Of a stretch of DNA of 64,000 nucleotides, positions 17,500 through 25,674 are shown in pieces; positions within the stretch are counted from its first letter, which is position 1, and each line of letters starts with the position of its first letter. The notes beneath the pieces are model-generated. The model was not told the origin of the DNA, made no database searches, and saw only the letters and a program-made list of their open reading frames with translations. The stretch comes from Sphingomonas psychrotolerans (GTDB lineage: Bacteria; Pseudomonadota; Alphaproteobacteria; Sphingomonadales; Sphingomonadaceae): positions 682,001 through 746,000 of the forward strand of contig NZ_CP024923.1 in the NCBI RefSeq assembly GCF_002796605.1. The letters run 5' to 3'. Made by a program: the position numbers and the translations under genes.

Positions 17500-17781
17500 T
17501 CACCCGCAAAGCGCTTGCACGACCTTCCCGGCAGGATCGACGGCAATCGTGACGCGGTTTTCCCGAAAATCGTGCGTGACCGCGTCGCCGGGTGCGATCC
17601 GCCGGATCAGCTCCGCGCCGGTGCGCTTCCTGACCTGAGCGTCATCGGGCGCGGCCTGCCCGACCAGCGTCGCCGTCGCCTTGGGGCGGCAGACGTGCAT
17701 CGCTGGGCGGTCCTGGGCGTTCGTCGTGCATGCCCCGACGACTGCGGCGCCACCAACGAGCATGGAAACCATCATTTTCAT
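17500..17781 (-). CDS. I78-family peptidase inhibitor, lipoprotein
   Basis: A 93-residue protein. A short signal peptide with a lipobox (VVGAC, Cys18) precedes a compact domain ending VTHDFRENRVTIAVDPAGKV then VQALCG. This matches the I78 inhibitor family, where the last strand carries DxRxxRLNVxVD and a terminal Cys-Gly. ATG 17781 follows an AGAGGA ribosome site. A near-identical but frameshifted copy lies at 56475-56745. Confidence 0.8.
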   Translation of the reverse strand: MKMMVSMLVGGAAVVGACTTNAQDRPAMHVCRPKATATLVGQAAPDDAQVRKRTGAELIRRIAPGDAVTHDFRENRVTIAVDPAGKVVQALCG

Positions 17782-17915
17782 CTGCGCGATCCTCTTGGAC
17801 CGGCACTATCGCGGCCAACCTGAACATAGACGGAGCAGGTTTGCCGATCCCGTTCACCATCAACCGGGCAAGATGCGTCACGCGGAACTCTCACAGCGTG
17901 CTCGGACGAAATGAC

Positions 17916-18120
17916 CTATCGGCCACGGACGGACGGCTCTCCGGTCGCGAAGGCTTGCGCATGTTGCGGGCGAATCATGTGGTCGCAGTCGGTCTCAGAA
18001 GGGGATGCTACGCGATCGCTCATAATCTGTGCCAACGCCTGGGTTAGTTCCGTCTGTTTGAAGGGCTTGCTCAGACGCGGAAGGTCAGGTGCGACCCGTT
18101 GTAGGAACGGCAGCTATTGC
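17916..18120 (-). pseudogene. C-terminal relic of a response-regulator receiver domain
   Basis: The minus strand reads FLQRVAPDLPRLSKPFKQTE then LTQALAQIMSDRVAS and ends at a TAG at 17916. LSKPF is the conserved Lys-Pro pair of receiver domains, followed by the last helix. The phosphoacceptor part is missing and no start is visible, so it is a fragment. Confidence 0.5.
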
Positions 18121-18133
18121 TAGTTTGTTTCCT

Positions 18134-18168
18134 GGAAAGCTGCCAGACCGCTAGCGGCCCAGCACCGG
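18134..18168. repeat. Dispersed intergenic repeat, diverged copy
   Basis: GGAAAGCTGCCAGACCGCTA followed by GCGGCCCAGCACCGG is related to 47586-47619 and 58766-58799 (shared core GCTAGCGGCCCA). The short string CGGCAGCTAT also precedes it (18110-18119), as it does before the 47.6 kb copy. Confidence 0.4.
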
Positions 18169-18223
18169 TCATTTGCACGGTATGACTAAGGCATCGGCGA
18201 TGAGCCGGAAGCGAGTTCTGCAA

Positions 18224-18247
18224 CGGTCAAATCCTGTCCCCGCAACC
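18224..18247 (+). repeat. tRNA-fMet 3'-end remnant (possible att site)
   Basis: CGGTCAAATCCTGTCCCCGC followed by AACCA closely resembles the T-arm, acceptor strand and CCA of bacterial initiator tRNA (GGTTCAAATCCTGC then CCCCGCAACCA). The 5' part of the tRNA is absent upstream. A strong terminator follows 8 bases later, as expected behind a tRNA gene. It lies 56 bases from the end of the RiPP cluster, so it may mark an integration junction. Confidence 0.5.
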
Positions 18248-18254
18248 AACACAC

Positions 18255-18284
18255 ACCGCCCCGGCACCCGCCGTGGCGGTTTTT
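18255..18284 (+). terminator. Rho-independent terminator
   Basis: Stem ACCGCC / GGCGGT (18255-18260 with 18275-18280) is extended by CGGC / GCCG (18262-18265 with 18270-18273) around the loop ACCC and is followed by TTTT. It faces rightward, opposite to the TfuA gene that ends at 18303. It could be the original terminator of the tRNA-fMet whose 3' end lies just upstream. Confidence 0.7.
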
Positions 18285-18302
18285 GTGCCCCGATCCCACC
18301 GA

Positions 18303-19418
18303 TCAGCACCCAACCCCCGCGCCGCCCGCCCGACGGTACGCCCCCAACGAACGCAATTGATCCGCCATCACCGCGTCAATCTCCTCCCGCATAACAGCCC
18401 GCACCCACAAAAGCCGCGCCTCGTCCGCGGCAAAGCGCAGGAATTGCGCGCGATCCAGATCATTGCTCCGCATCCACGCGTCGAGCGCGTCGGCGTCCCC
18501 CAGCCCCAGCCGTACCCGAATCGACACAATCGCCTCCGCCAGCCTGTCCTCGTCCAGCCTGAAGCTGTGGCGCTGGGCCTGATCGCGCGCGAGGATGCGG
18601 GCCAAGGCGAGGTCGCGCGCCACGGGATCAGCGCCCGGGCCGCTGTCGAGGGCTGCCATCCTGGCGGATCCCTGGAGCGTCGCGGCCCTGCCGTTCCAAT
18701 TCAGCGCCTCCCGGACAAGATCGTCCCAAAGCGCAGTCCGTTCGAACCAAAAGGATCGCTCGCCGGGGTCCCCGGCGCCGAGCGCCTGCTTCATCGTCCG
18801 CAGCATCGACACCGCATCGTCCCGTTTGACGCTCACGCGGTGTGCGGGCCACCATTGCTCGAACGCGGCCAACTCGGCGCCGTCGATCGCGGGCCGCGCT
18901 GCCGCCGCGACCTGCGGGTAGGTGCGATCGCTATAATGCAGCGCCTTGGCGGCGCGGACGAGCGCCTCGCCCGCCACCGCACCTATCGCCTGCGCTTCGA
19001 CCGCACCCGTGATCGTCGCGCGAATGTCTACCAAAGGTTCTGTGACGTGGCGATAGCCCTGTTCCGCTAGCAAATGAGACAGGGCCACTTCGTCGTCGTC
19101 GGCGAGGACGCCGTCGCGATAGGCCTCGAAGACCGACCCGATGCCGACCATGCCGAAGGTCCACAATTCGGCGGCCCGCAACGCCCCCATGCTGGCACTG
19201 CCATAGACGGGAACGCCCACATCCAGCGCCCACAGGATCTCCTTGTGCCAGACGCTTGGCACGCTGTCGAAATGGCCGTCAACGAGGCCGATGGCCGTCG
19301 CACCCTCTCGCACTGCCCTATAGATGTCGCCTTGCACGGCGGGCGAGGCGTAGCGGGCGTCGAGTTCCCGTGTGGCTTCTGCCGCCGGAAGGCTCGGCCC
19401 CAAGAAGACGACGATCAT
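18303..19418 (-). CDS. TfuA-like RiPP protein
   Basis: A 371-residue protein beginning MIVVFLGPSLPAAEA, the typical TfuA start (VxFxGPSL). GATAIGLVDGHFDSVPSVWHKEI is near residues 38-60, followed by VYGSASMGALRAAEL. TfuA partners a YcaO cyclase-like enzyme. In thioviridamide-type peptides and in methyl-coenzyme M reductase, the pair installs backbone thioamides, with TfuA thought to help deliver sulfur. Its ATG overlaps the YcaO stop by 4 bases (ATGA). It is the last gene of the minus-strand RiPP operon. About 200 residues of extra C-terminal helical sequence follow the core TfuA domain. Confidence 0.88.
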   Translation of the reverse strand: MIVVFLGPSLPAAEATRELDARYASPAVQGDIYRAVREGATAIGLVDGHFDSVPSVWHKEILWALDVGVPVYGSASMGALRAAELWTFGMVGIGSVFEAYRDGVLADDDEVALSHLLAEQGYRHVTEPLVDIRATITGAVEAQAIGAVAGEALVRAAKALHYSDRTYPQVAAAARPAIDGAELAAFEQWWPAHRVSVKRDDAVSMLRTMKQALGAGDPGERSFWFERTALWDDLVREALNWNGRAATLQGSARMAALDSGPGADPVARDLALARILARDQAQRHSFRLDEDRLAEAIVSIRVRLGLGDADALDAWMRSNDLDRAQFLRFAADEARLLWVRAVMREEIDAVMADQLRSLGAYRRAGGAGVGC

Positions 19419-20695
19419 GAAACCCGTTCCCGAAGGGCGAGCGCCCGGCTGCCCGGCGCATATTCGGGATCGTCGTCCGGCCCCTCGAGCCCGGGGATCA
19501 CCATGCGCACCACCGGGATCCGATAGCGTGTGCTGGTCAGGTCGACGGCGATCGCTTCATCTATCCCGATGCGCTGGAGGCGTGCGGCGAGATCCGCCAG
19601 ATCCTCGTTGAAGGTGCGGCGCGCGACATCGACAGTCTCACCGGGAAACAGCCTGATGGCCCGGTTCGACGGCGCGTGCCCTGCCGCGACATAATCTCGC
19701 CGGCTGAGATCGTCGCGCGAGCCTGCGATCAGCACCAGCCGGGACTGTACGGCCTCGGTCACTGCGCGCAGCAGGGCGAGGCGCGGCTCGAAATGACAGC
19801 CCAGGCCCGAGAACACCGGCGTTGTCTGCCACGGGCCAACCTCGCGAATTTCGCAAAGATATGCCGGCACGCCGATATCCGAGCCGATGTCATAGACGGT
19901 GGGCAGGACCCCGGCGGCGCGGCAGCGATCGATGGCGTAGCGACACGATGGATCAGCGACGGTATCCAGATCGACGGCGGTGTCCTCCCGATGGGCCTGG
20001 CCGCCTGCGCTCCACAGCGAGGCGGAATCGCGTTCGATCACCTCGAGCGTGGCGTGGACCATCGCCTCGAGCAGGTGATTGCCGGAGGCGAGGCCGTTGG
20101 AGGTTGCCGCGAAGCATCCGCTGCCCGTCGGCGCTTCGCTGAGGGCGCTCGCATGCACCGTCTCGAACGGAAGCCAAGCGGGCTTCCGGCCGATCAGGTC
20201 GAAGCCTTCGATCCAGAGAAGGGGGAGGCTGGGGTGATAGCGGCCGTTGCGCACCCGCGGCAGCCGCGACACGTCGACGATCCGTTTCCCCAAAGCCGAA
20301 AGATCGGCCGCGCTGGCCAGCAGAAGCGGTTGCATCACGCGTTCGCCATGATGCAGCTCGATCGATTCCATCACCCCGGAGACCGTCGCATTGACGAGAT
20401 CAAGCCCCTTGCCCACCGAGGTGGACAGTGATCGCGAGTTCGGCCGGCACACCAGCACCACAGGCAGGCCGATCCGGTCGAGCCCGGTGATGTTGGCGAT
20501 CCGGGTGATGCCCATCGCGCCGAAATGCGGACGTACCGCCGCCAGGGTTTCCTCGGGCGCACGCATGCGCTGCGTCCCCGAGGCGAAATGCTTCTCCACC
20601 TTTGTCGCGAGCAGACCGGTCCAGCCGGCCACGTCCCCGCCACCCAAAGGCGCCGTGCCGAGTTCGAGCTGCGGTTCCGGCTCGAGCAGACTCAC
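19415..20695 (-). CDS. YcaO-family peptide backbone-modifying enzyme
   Basis: A 426-residue YcaO enzyme, which uses ATP to activate a backbone amide. Visible blocks are VNATVSGVMESIELHHGERV (first Glu-rich ATP motif), GLASGNHLLEA then VHATLEVIERDSASLW (second), and LALLRAVTEAVQSRLVLIAG followed by SRDDL (third). The C-terminus PVVRMVIPGLEGPDDD then EYAPGSRAL is the form seen in TfuA-associated YcaOs. The start is GTG 20695, which overlaps the upstream HExxH gene's stop (GTGA); the longer frame runs through that gene and is not coding. With TfuA beside it, thioamidation is more likely than azoline formation. Confidence 0.9.
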   Translation of the reverse strand: MSLLEPEPQLELGTAPLGGGDVAGWTGLLATKVEKHFASGTQRMRAPEETLAAVRPHFGAMGITRIANITGLDRIGLPVVLVCRPNSRSLSTSVGKGLDLVNATVSGVMESIELHHGERVMQPLLLASAADLSALGKRIVDVSRLPRVRNGRYHPSLPLLWIEGFDLIGRKPAWLPFETVHASALSEAPTGSGCFAATSNGLASGNHLLEAMVHATLEVIERDSASLWSAGGQAHREDTAVDLDTVADPSCRYAIDRCRAAGVLPTVYDIGSDIGVPAYLCEIREVGPWQTTPVFSGLGCHFEPRLALLRAVTEAVQSRLVLIAGSRDDLSRRDYVAAGHAPSNRAIRLFPGETVDVARRTFNEDLADLAARLQRIGIDEAIAVDLTSTRYRIPVVRMVIPGLEGPDDDPEYAPGSRALALRERVS

Positions 20696-21843
20696 AATGC
20701 GTCTCGAACCCGGCCTTGCAACGTGTCGATGGTGTCGAGCACCTCGGAATTGATGTGCTCCGCAAAAGGGCGCACCTGGTCGAGAACATGGCCCTTGAGA
20801 AAACCGCGCAGCGCTTGCTCGAGGCGTGCCCTGGCGCGCTCGGCCTCGAAGGTGCCGCGCGCAAAGGCCTGCGCCCAGAACATGGCGAGGCCATACCAGA
20901 CGAAGCAGGCCTGCAGGTATGAGCGGAGCGGCAGGGGATTTCCTGTCCATTCGGATCGGGTCCGAAGTTCCGGACCATAGACTTCCTCGTTATTGACCCA
21001 CGGCTCAAGTCGTTCGCTCATGTACAGCAGCGAGTGAATCGCCTCGTGCACCAGCCCCTCGGCCAGCAAGGCGGAGTCGACCTTGGACAAATGCGGGTTT
21101 CCCATGACCGAGCGGCCGACATATTGTGCGGACGAGCCGGTCGAGAAGAGGTCGGGCGCCTGCGGATCCTGCTGCAGGACGAGCGACTTGGTGAATGCCT
21201 CGACGAAGCCGGCGATGCGGGGATTGGTGGTGACCAGCCTTTCCCGGACGTCCGAAAGCAGCGAGAGAATCTGCCGGGTCTCGGCGGACGGATAGGGAGA
21301 TCGCGGCACGTCAACTTCGTCGATCTCACCGTCGATGTCGATGGCGAGTGCGTGCGGACTGAAAAAATCGAGCGGCGGCAGACCGGGCAGCGCCGGACCG
21401 GCCACGAAGCCGCCGTCGGGCCCGAGCCAGCCGTCGCCGACGGCGGACCAGAGCGTCTGCGGCGGTGGCGAGAAGGCTTTATCGGTTGCAGCACCGGCGT
21501 TGGCGCGCGCCTTTTCGACGGCGAGCGCCGCGCCGAGCGCGTCGGCGATATCGGCCGCCGAATGGCGCGAGGGCCAGAGAAGCCGGTAGGTGATCCGCGG
21601 TGCGGTGACGAGCCTCAACCAGTTCTGGTCCGGCAGCGTGTCGAGCGCGCCGCGGAGTCTGTCTGCCACAGGCTTGGGGACCTGGGCCAGCGCCACGCCC
21701 AGCTGATCTGCCAGAAACAGCACATAGTCACGATGGATCTGCGCCCCGCTGGCACCGTTCCAGTCGAGCACTTCCGCCGCCTGATAGATCCGGTTCGCGT
21801 CGGGCATGGCGCCGACCGGAAGATCGAGGCGGGGCGCAGTCAT
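20692..21843 (-). CDS. HExxH RiPP-modification protein 1
   Basis: A 383-residue protein with HEAIH at about residues 266-270 (GLVHEAIHSLLYM). It also has QYVGRSVMGNP about 25 residues before, and SEWTGNPLPLRSYLQACFVW after it. These blocks align with the paralogue at 23024-24181 (RYVGRSILWNP, MIHEGLHTVF, SPWTGRPLDVPTYVHAFLVW). The pattern resembles the HExxH domain found with radical SAM FxsB-type proteins, members of which are now annotated as alpha-ketoglutarate-dependent peptide beta-hydroxylases. A peptidase role is the alternative. The start overlaps the radical SAM stop by 4 bases and the end overlaps the YcaO start by 4. Confidence 0.75.
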   Translation of the reverse strand: MTAPRLDLPVGAMPDANRIYQAAEVLDWNGASGAQIHRDYVLFLADQLGVALAQVPKPVADRLRGALDTLPDQNWLRLVTAPRITYRLLWPSRHSAADIADALGAALAVEKARANAGAATDKAFSPPPQTLWSAVGDGWLGPDGGFVAGPALPGLPPLDFFSPHALAIDIDGEIDEVDVPRSPYPSAETRQILSLLSDVRERLVTTNPRIAGFVEAFTKSLVLQQDPQAPDLFSTGSSAQYVGRSVMGNPHLSKVDSALLAEGLVHEAIHSLLYMSERLEPWVNNEEVYGPELRTRSEWTGNPLPLRSYLQACFVWYGLAMFWAQAFARGTFEAERARARLEQALRGFLKGHVLDQVRPFAEHINSEVLDTIDTLQGRVRDAL

Positions 21844-23024
21844 GCCGGAACGCCTTCTGTGTCCACCGAAAGGCTGTCGAGCGCCTCGCGCCGCAACAGG
21901 GTCTCGGCGGGCGGCACCCCGAGGCGGCTGCGCAGATGATCGAACAGCCGGAGTATGTCCGCGCACCATGCCGAGGGGTGATCGAAGCCGCCGTCGGACG
22001 CGAAGCGATGGGGGAGATAGCCGCCTGCGCAGGTACTGCGCTCGCGGCAGGTCCGGCATCCCCGGGGCAGCGACAGCCCTTCGAAGATCACTTGGTAATG
22101 GAATTTGCAATGGTCCTCCATGTCGGAGAAGTCGTGGTTACGCACGTTCATGCCGGTTCGTGCCAGACCCGGGCCGCAGGTCCGCAGCACGTCCAGGCCT
22201 TCTATTGCCCCATCGGGCTCCACGAAGAGATAGCCCAGTGGATTGTTGCCGATGAAATCGACTTCGCAGACCCCTCCGAGAATGGCCCTGACGATCGCCA
22301 TGAAGGGACCCACCCGGACCTTCATGTCGCCGCTCCCCCACCATTGCTCGAAGATCGGGATCAGGAAATCAGCGCCCGGCGTCGGGCCATGACGGGCGCG
22401 GAGGGCGCCGATCGTGTCGTGCGTCTGATCGGGGAAAAGATATTCGATCTGCGCCGGGCCGAGCGAGAGCAGATGCCGGTGGGTGGCGACCGGATCGCTT
22501 CCCAGCGAGATGACGCTCAGCAGCGAGAACCCGACGGCGTTCCTGCGCAGCGCCTCCACGCCGCGCAGCACCCCGCTATACGATCCTCTTCCCTTGTGAT
22601 CGACGCGCTGCGCATCGTGCACATCGGGCGTGCCGTCGATGCTGATGCCCACTACGATCTTGTGGGCGGCGAACAGTTCGGCCCATTTGTCGTCGATGAG
22701 CACGCCGTTCGTCTGGAGTGCGAGCCGGACCTCGACGCTGTCGTCGAGGCTTCGCAGCTTTCGGCACCAGCAATCGAAGCGTTCATGGCCGACCAGTAGC
22801 GGCTCTCCGCCGTGAAAGACGATCCGCAGCAGACGCTGGCCTGATTTCGCGCAATGTCGGCGTAGCGCGGCGACGCTGGCGTCGATCACCTCGTCGGAAA
22901 TCATCGCCGGCTGACGGCGCCAGGAATCGTCGAGCTTGTTGTAGACATAGCAATAGCTGCAATTGAGATTGCAACGCGAAGCGATCTTGAACGTGACGCT
23001 GAGCGGAGAATGCGCGTTTCGCAT
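21840..23024 (-). CDS. Radical SAM/SPASM peptide maturase (FxsB-like)
   Basis: A 394-residue enzyme. The radical SAM cluster motif CNLNCSYCYVYN has Cys18, Cys22 and Cys25. FHGGEPLLVG and LQTNGVLID follow, and a C-terminal SPASM region contains CRTCRERSTCAGGYLPHRF and a final AWCADI. The CYVYN string and CxGGYxPHR are typical of the FxsB/XyeB/GrrM group, several of which cross-link aromatic side chains in RiPPs. The start ATG 23024 shares one base with the stop of HExxH protein 2. The reading frame extends upstream to 23231, but that part is inside the HExxH gene. Full-length FxsB proteins often carry a fused HExxH-like domain, which here is on separate neighbouring genes. Confidence 0.88.
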   Translation of the reverse strand: MRNAHSPLSVTFKIASRCNLNCSYCYVYNKLDDSWRRQPAMISDEVIDASVAALRRHCAKSGQRLLRIVFHGGEPLLVGHERFDCWCRKLRSLDDSVEVRLALQTNGVLIDDKWAELFAAHKIVVGISIDGTPDVHDAQRVDHKGRGSYSGVLRGVEALRRNAVGFSLLSVISLGSDPVATHRHLLSLGPAQIEYLFPDQTHDTIGALRARHGPTPGADFLIPIFEQWWGSGDMKVRVGPFMAIVRAILGGVCEVDFIGNNPLGYLFVEPDGAIEGLDVLRTCGPGLARTGMNVRNHDFSDMEDHCKFHYQVIFEGLSLPRGCRTCRERSTCAGGYLPHRFASDGGFDHPSAWCADILRLFDHLRSRLGVPPAETLLRREALDSLSVDTEGVPA

Positions 23025-24181
23025 CACCGTTCGCCCGCGAGGTGCCTGAACGCCTGGCTGGCCTGTTCCTCGAGCTGGCGCATCAGGTCCTTCACGTCGG
23101 AGCGGATTCGTCCGGCAAAGGGCTCGAGCGGCGTGAAGGCGGTGCGCGTCGCGAACGGCGCGCCGGCGCGCAGCAGGCGCCCCCGGGCGATCGGGGGCTC
23201 GAACGTTCCCCGGCTCGCCACTTTCGCCCATAAGGTGAGCAGCCCGAACCAGACCAGGAAAGCGTGGACATAGGTCGGGACGTCGAGCGGCCTGCCGGTC
23301 CAGGGAGAGATCGTGCGGGACACGCCGTCGTAGAGCATTGGTTCCGTCACCCAGCGGGCCCGGGGAGGCGTCACCCGCGACAGCAGGGCATCGGCCATAT
23401 CGAACACGGTGTGCAGGCCTTCGTGGATCATGGCTTCGGCAAGGGCGTCGGTGCCGACCGCCGGATCGTCCGGATTCCAGAGGATTGAGCGGCCGACATA
23501 GCGCTCGGGAGAACTAGACTGGAACCCCTGCCGCGACGCGACGCGACGCAGCACCAGCGTCGTGTTCCAGTCTCGCGCGAAATCCGCCAACCGTGGGTCG
23601 GTAGCACGTAAATGTTCCTGTGCTTCCTGCAGTTGCTCCACCAGCGCCGGAAGCGTCGGCCATGGTTCCGGCGGGTCACCGGAGGTCGGCGCGGAGGGCA
23701 GCCTTGTCGCCGGATCCCCGATCACCAGCCGCGGCAGGTCTCCGCACCCCGCCGTATATGGGGCGGGAGACAGGCAGTGACGGTCGCCCATCGCGCTCCA
23801 GACGACCTCGTCGAGTTGGTGATCGAGTCCGGAGAAGGCGCGCTCGACCTCCACCGCGCGCACGAAGAAACGGGCGCTCTCCTCCCGGTCCGCTTTCTCC
23901 CCGCTGCGCCACAGCAGTCGCCGGATCGATTCCGGGGCGAGAAGGATCCGGCAGAGCGCTTCGACCGGCAGGTCCGAAACCCGGGACTGAAGCCGTTCGC
24001 CCGCCTCGGGATCTGCCAGAGTGAACGCGCCGATCCAGGCCCCCCAGCGTTCCGACACCAACAGTACGAAGCGGCTGCGCAGCGACTCCAGCGCTGTTCC
24101 GGAAGAAAAGCCGAGCACCTCGGGCAGCCATGTTTCCGCTGCGGTTTCGGATTCGATCGGTGATGTCGTCTCAATCGGCAT
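23024..24181 (-). CDS. HExxH RiPP-modification protein 2
   Basis: A 385-residue paralogue of the protein at 20692-21843. HEGLH is at about 253-257 (AMIHEGLHTVFDM), RYVGRSILWNPDDP lies upstream of it, and SPWTGRPLDVPTYVHAFLVW then FGLLTLWAKVASRGTFE downstream. The N-terminal third (LPEVLGFSSGTALESLRSRF) resembles the aggregate start of family members where no known motif is seen. It may hydroxylate or otherwise modify the peptide. The start overlaps the end of HExxH protein 3 by 11 bases, and the stop shares one base with the radical SAM start. Confidence 0.75.
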   Translation of the reverse strand: MPIETTSPIESETAAETWLPEVLGFSSGTALESLRSRFVLLVSERWGAWIGAFTLADPEAGERLQSRVSDLPVEALCRILLAPESIRRLLWRSGEKADREESARFFVRAVEVERAFSGLDHQLDEVVWSAMGDRHCLSPAPYTAGCGDLPRLVIGDPATRLPSAPTSGDPPEPWPTLPALVEQLQEAQEHLRATDPRLADFARDWNTTLVLRRVASRQGFQSSSPERYVGRSILWNPDDPAVGTDALAEAMIHEGLHTVFDMADALLSRVTPPRARWVTEPMLYDGVSRTISPWTGRPLDVPTYVHAFLVWFGLLTLWAKVASRGTFEPPIARGRLLRAGAPFATRTAFTPLEPFAGRIRSDVKDLMRQLEEQASQAFRHLAGER

Positions 24182-25235
24182 AGGCCACCACGCGCGCTGT
24201 CGTTGTATCGAGCAGTTCGCGGCCCAAGTCCGTCAGTGCCGAGCGCGCACGGTTGAGAGTGGCGCAGGCATCGTCGCGAAGCGCGCGGGTTTGCATCTGG
24301 AGTTGCCGCTGTTTCTCGCCCGCACCGAGCGCGCGGAACCAGTCATGATAGAAGGCGGTCATGAAGGCGAGCGCGTGAAACGCCAGGAAGATGCCCCGCA
24401 GCGGCCGGGGATCCTGCCGTAGCGGAGATGCATAGCTCGCATAGTGGGACGGATCGACGAGCGGGCCCTCGGCCTCGGCGATGATCAGCCAGTGATGCGC
24501 TGATTCGTGCACGAGCGTCTCGAGTATCTGTTCGTGCGGTCCCTCCAGATCGCTGAACACGAGGCCGGGGAGGGAGGCGCAGGAGCCGGACCGGAAGCGC
24601 TGGCCGCCGCAGCTGTAGAGTGGCACCACGACCTTGGTCGAGTGGCGCACCCAATCCGCGCAGGTAGGGAGATGCCGGTGGAGGCGTGCGCCGGCCTCAA
24701 GGAATGTCACCAGTCCCCGGCGGAGCCGTTGCTCATCCTCCGCGGTCAGCGGCTGGCGGTGGGGCCAGCCCCATTCGGGCGTGTTCACCACCCCTTCGTC
24801 CAGCGGCAGGCCGACGCTGTCGCACCAGGGATCGAGCTCCACCAGGCGTTCGAACTCGTCGGGCGGCGAGCATATCTGCTCCGCCAGACCGCAAAGTGCG
24901 TAGCGGCCAGGGTCGAGCGAAGCGCCTCCTTCCGGACCCCAGATCCATTCGGGAGTCTCCAGCGTCACCTCGCCGAGATCGTCTTCCATATTTGCCGCCG
25001 CCCACACGGCAAGCCTCAGGTCGCGGCCGATCGTGGGGCGCGACATCACCGCGCATGCCACGGGGTGATAGAGCCAGGGCGCCTCCGCCACCGCCGCCGC
25101 GACCAGCCGGTCACGGACCGACGGAGACAGGCCCAATGAGCGCTCCGGAGCCCAGTTTTCAAGGCGCGAAGCGCTCAGCGCGTACCAATGTCGAGGCGAG
25201 ATCCGCCAAGACCAGGGATTGTCTGCCGCGCACAT
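24171..25235 (-). CDS. HExxH RiPP-modification protein 3
   Basis: A 354-residue, more divergent member. HESAH is at about 243-247 (TLVHESAHHWLIIAEAEGP), preceded by RFRSGSCASLPGLVFSDLEG and followed by PLRQDPRPLRGIFLAFHALAFM. The layout, with the motif near residue 245, an Arg-Pro segment 30 residues later and then a helix with FxAFHA, matches alpha-ketoglutarate HExxH-type hydroxylase families better than metalloproteases. It starts 13 bases after the candidate precursor, and its stop is inside the next gene's start. It lacks the YVGRS block shared by the other two, so it probably acts at a different site. Confidence 0.72.
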   Translation of the reverse strand: MCAADNPWSWRISPRHWYALSASRLENWAPERSLGLSPSVRDRLVAAAVAEAPWLYHPVACAVMSRPTIGRDLRLAVWAAANMEDDLGEVTLETPEWIWGPEGGASLDPGRYALCGLAEQICSPPDEFERLVELDPWCDSVGLPLDEGVVNTPEWGWPHRQPLTAEDEQRLRRGLVTFLEAGARLHRHLPTCADWVRHSTKVVVPLYSCGGQRFRSGSCASLPGLVFSDLEGPHEQILETLVHESAHHWLIIAEAEGPLVDPSHYASYASPLRQDPRPLRGIFLAFHALAFMTAFYHDWFRALGAGEKQRQLQMQTRALRDDACATLNRARSALTDLGRELLDTTTARVVAYAD

Positions 25236-25248
25236 GAGGGCGAGCGAT

Positions 25249-25569
25249 TTACTTGGTCGAGGACGGTTTCATCTTGCGAAGCGTCGACAGCCGGTCGGCG
25301 AAGCGCGAAAAGGCCGCATCGTCGAGCGACTCGACATTCCGAAGTAGCGCGCGATCAAGGTCGACCACCGGATTGACGCGATCCCTCAGAGCATCGGTGG
25401 TCTTCGATCGGCTGAAGAAGAATCCCTTCGATCGCGAATGTGCCATCAGCTCGTCGCCGCTAAGACCGGTGGCGGCACGAGCAAGTTCGCTCTCAATCGC
25501 CCGCTTCATCGCATCTTCCACGCGCGAACGCGCCTCGGGACTCAGCTTGGAGAGTTCGCTTTCTTCCAC
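25249..25569 (-). CDS. Candidate RiPP precursor peptide
   Basis: A 106-residue hydrophilic protein without signal peptide. The N-terminal half is strongly helical and charged (SKLSPEARSRVEDAMKRAIE), then comes SRSKGFFFSRSKTTDALRDR, and the tail is DAAFSRFADRLSTLRKMK with a Pro-Ser-Ser-Thr-Lys end. The start is GTG at 25569 behind a perfect AAGGAGG ribosome site. It is the first gene of the minus-strand operon of modifying enzymes, the usual precursor position. No Cys is present, so a thioamide rather than an azoline fits. Possible modified motifs are Phe-Phe-Phe-Ser-Arg and Phe-Ser-Arg-Phe-Ala-Asp. It has no recognised family and could instead be a small accessory or regulatory protein. Confidence 0.6.
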   Translation of the reverse strand: MEESELSKLSPEARSRVEDAMKRAIESELARAATGLSGDELMAHSRSKGFFFSRSKTTDALRDRVNPVVDLDRALLRNVESLDDAAFSRFADRLSTLRKMKPSSTK

Positions 25570-25674
25570 GATAGCCTCCTTGTTTTCAGTGCCATTGCTT
25601 GCACGACTCGCATACTACATGAAATGTTGGTAAAATCTAGATTGATATGTCATCTGATTGTATGGAACTATGTT
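25570..25674. promoter_or_regulatory. Divergent promoter region of the RiPP cluster
   Basis: The stretch between the precursor candidate and the methyltransferase is clearly AT-richer than its surroundings (for example ATCTAGATTGATATGTCATC), as expected for a bidirectional promoter. TTGCTTGCACGACTC and TACTACATGAAATG resemble weak -35/-10 parts, but no spacing can be asserted. Confidence 0.45.

Noticed and set aside
19415-20950. YcaO start at the far upstream ATG (20950)
   Set aside because: The first 85 codons lie inside the HExxH gene and are not YcaO-like; GTG 20695 with a GTGA overlap fits.
25249-25569. Classic FxSxx-COOH precursor for the FxsB-like enzyme
   Set aside because: The C-terminus is Pro-Ser-Ser-Thr-Lys, without the Phe-x-Ser-x-x ending.
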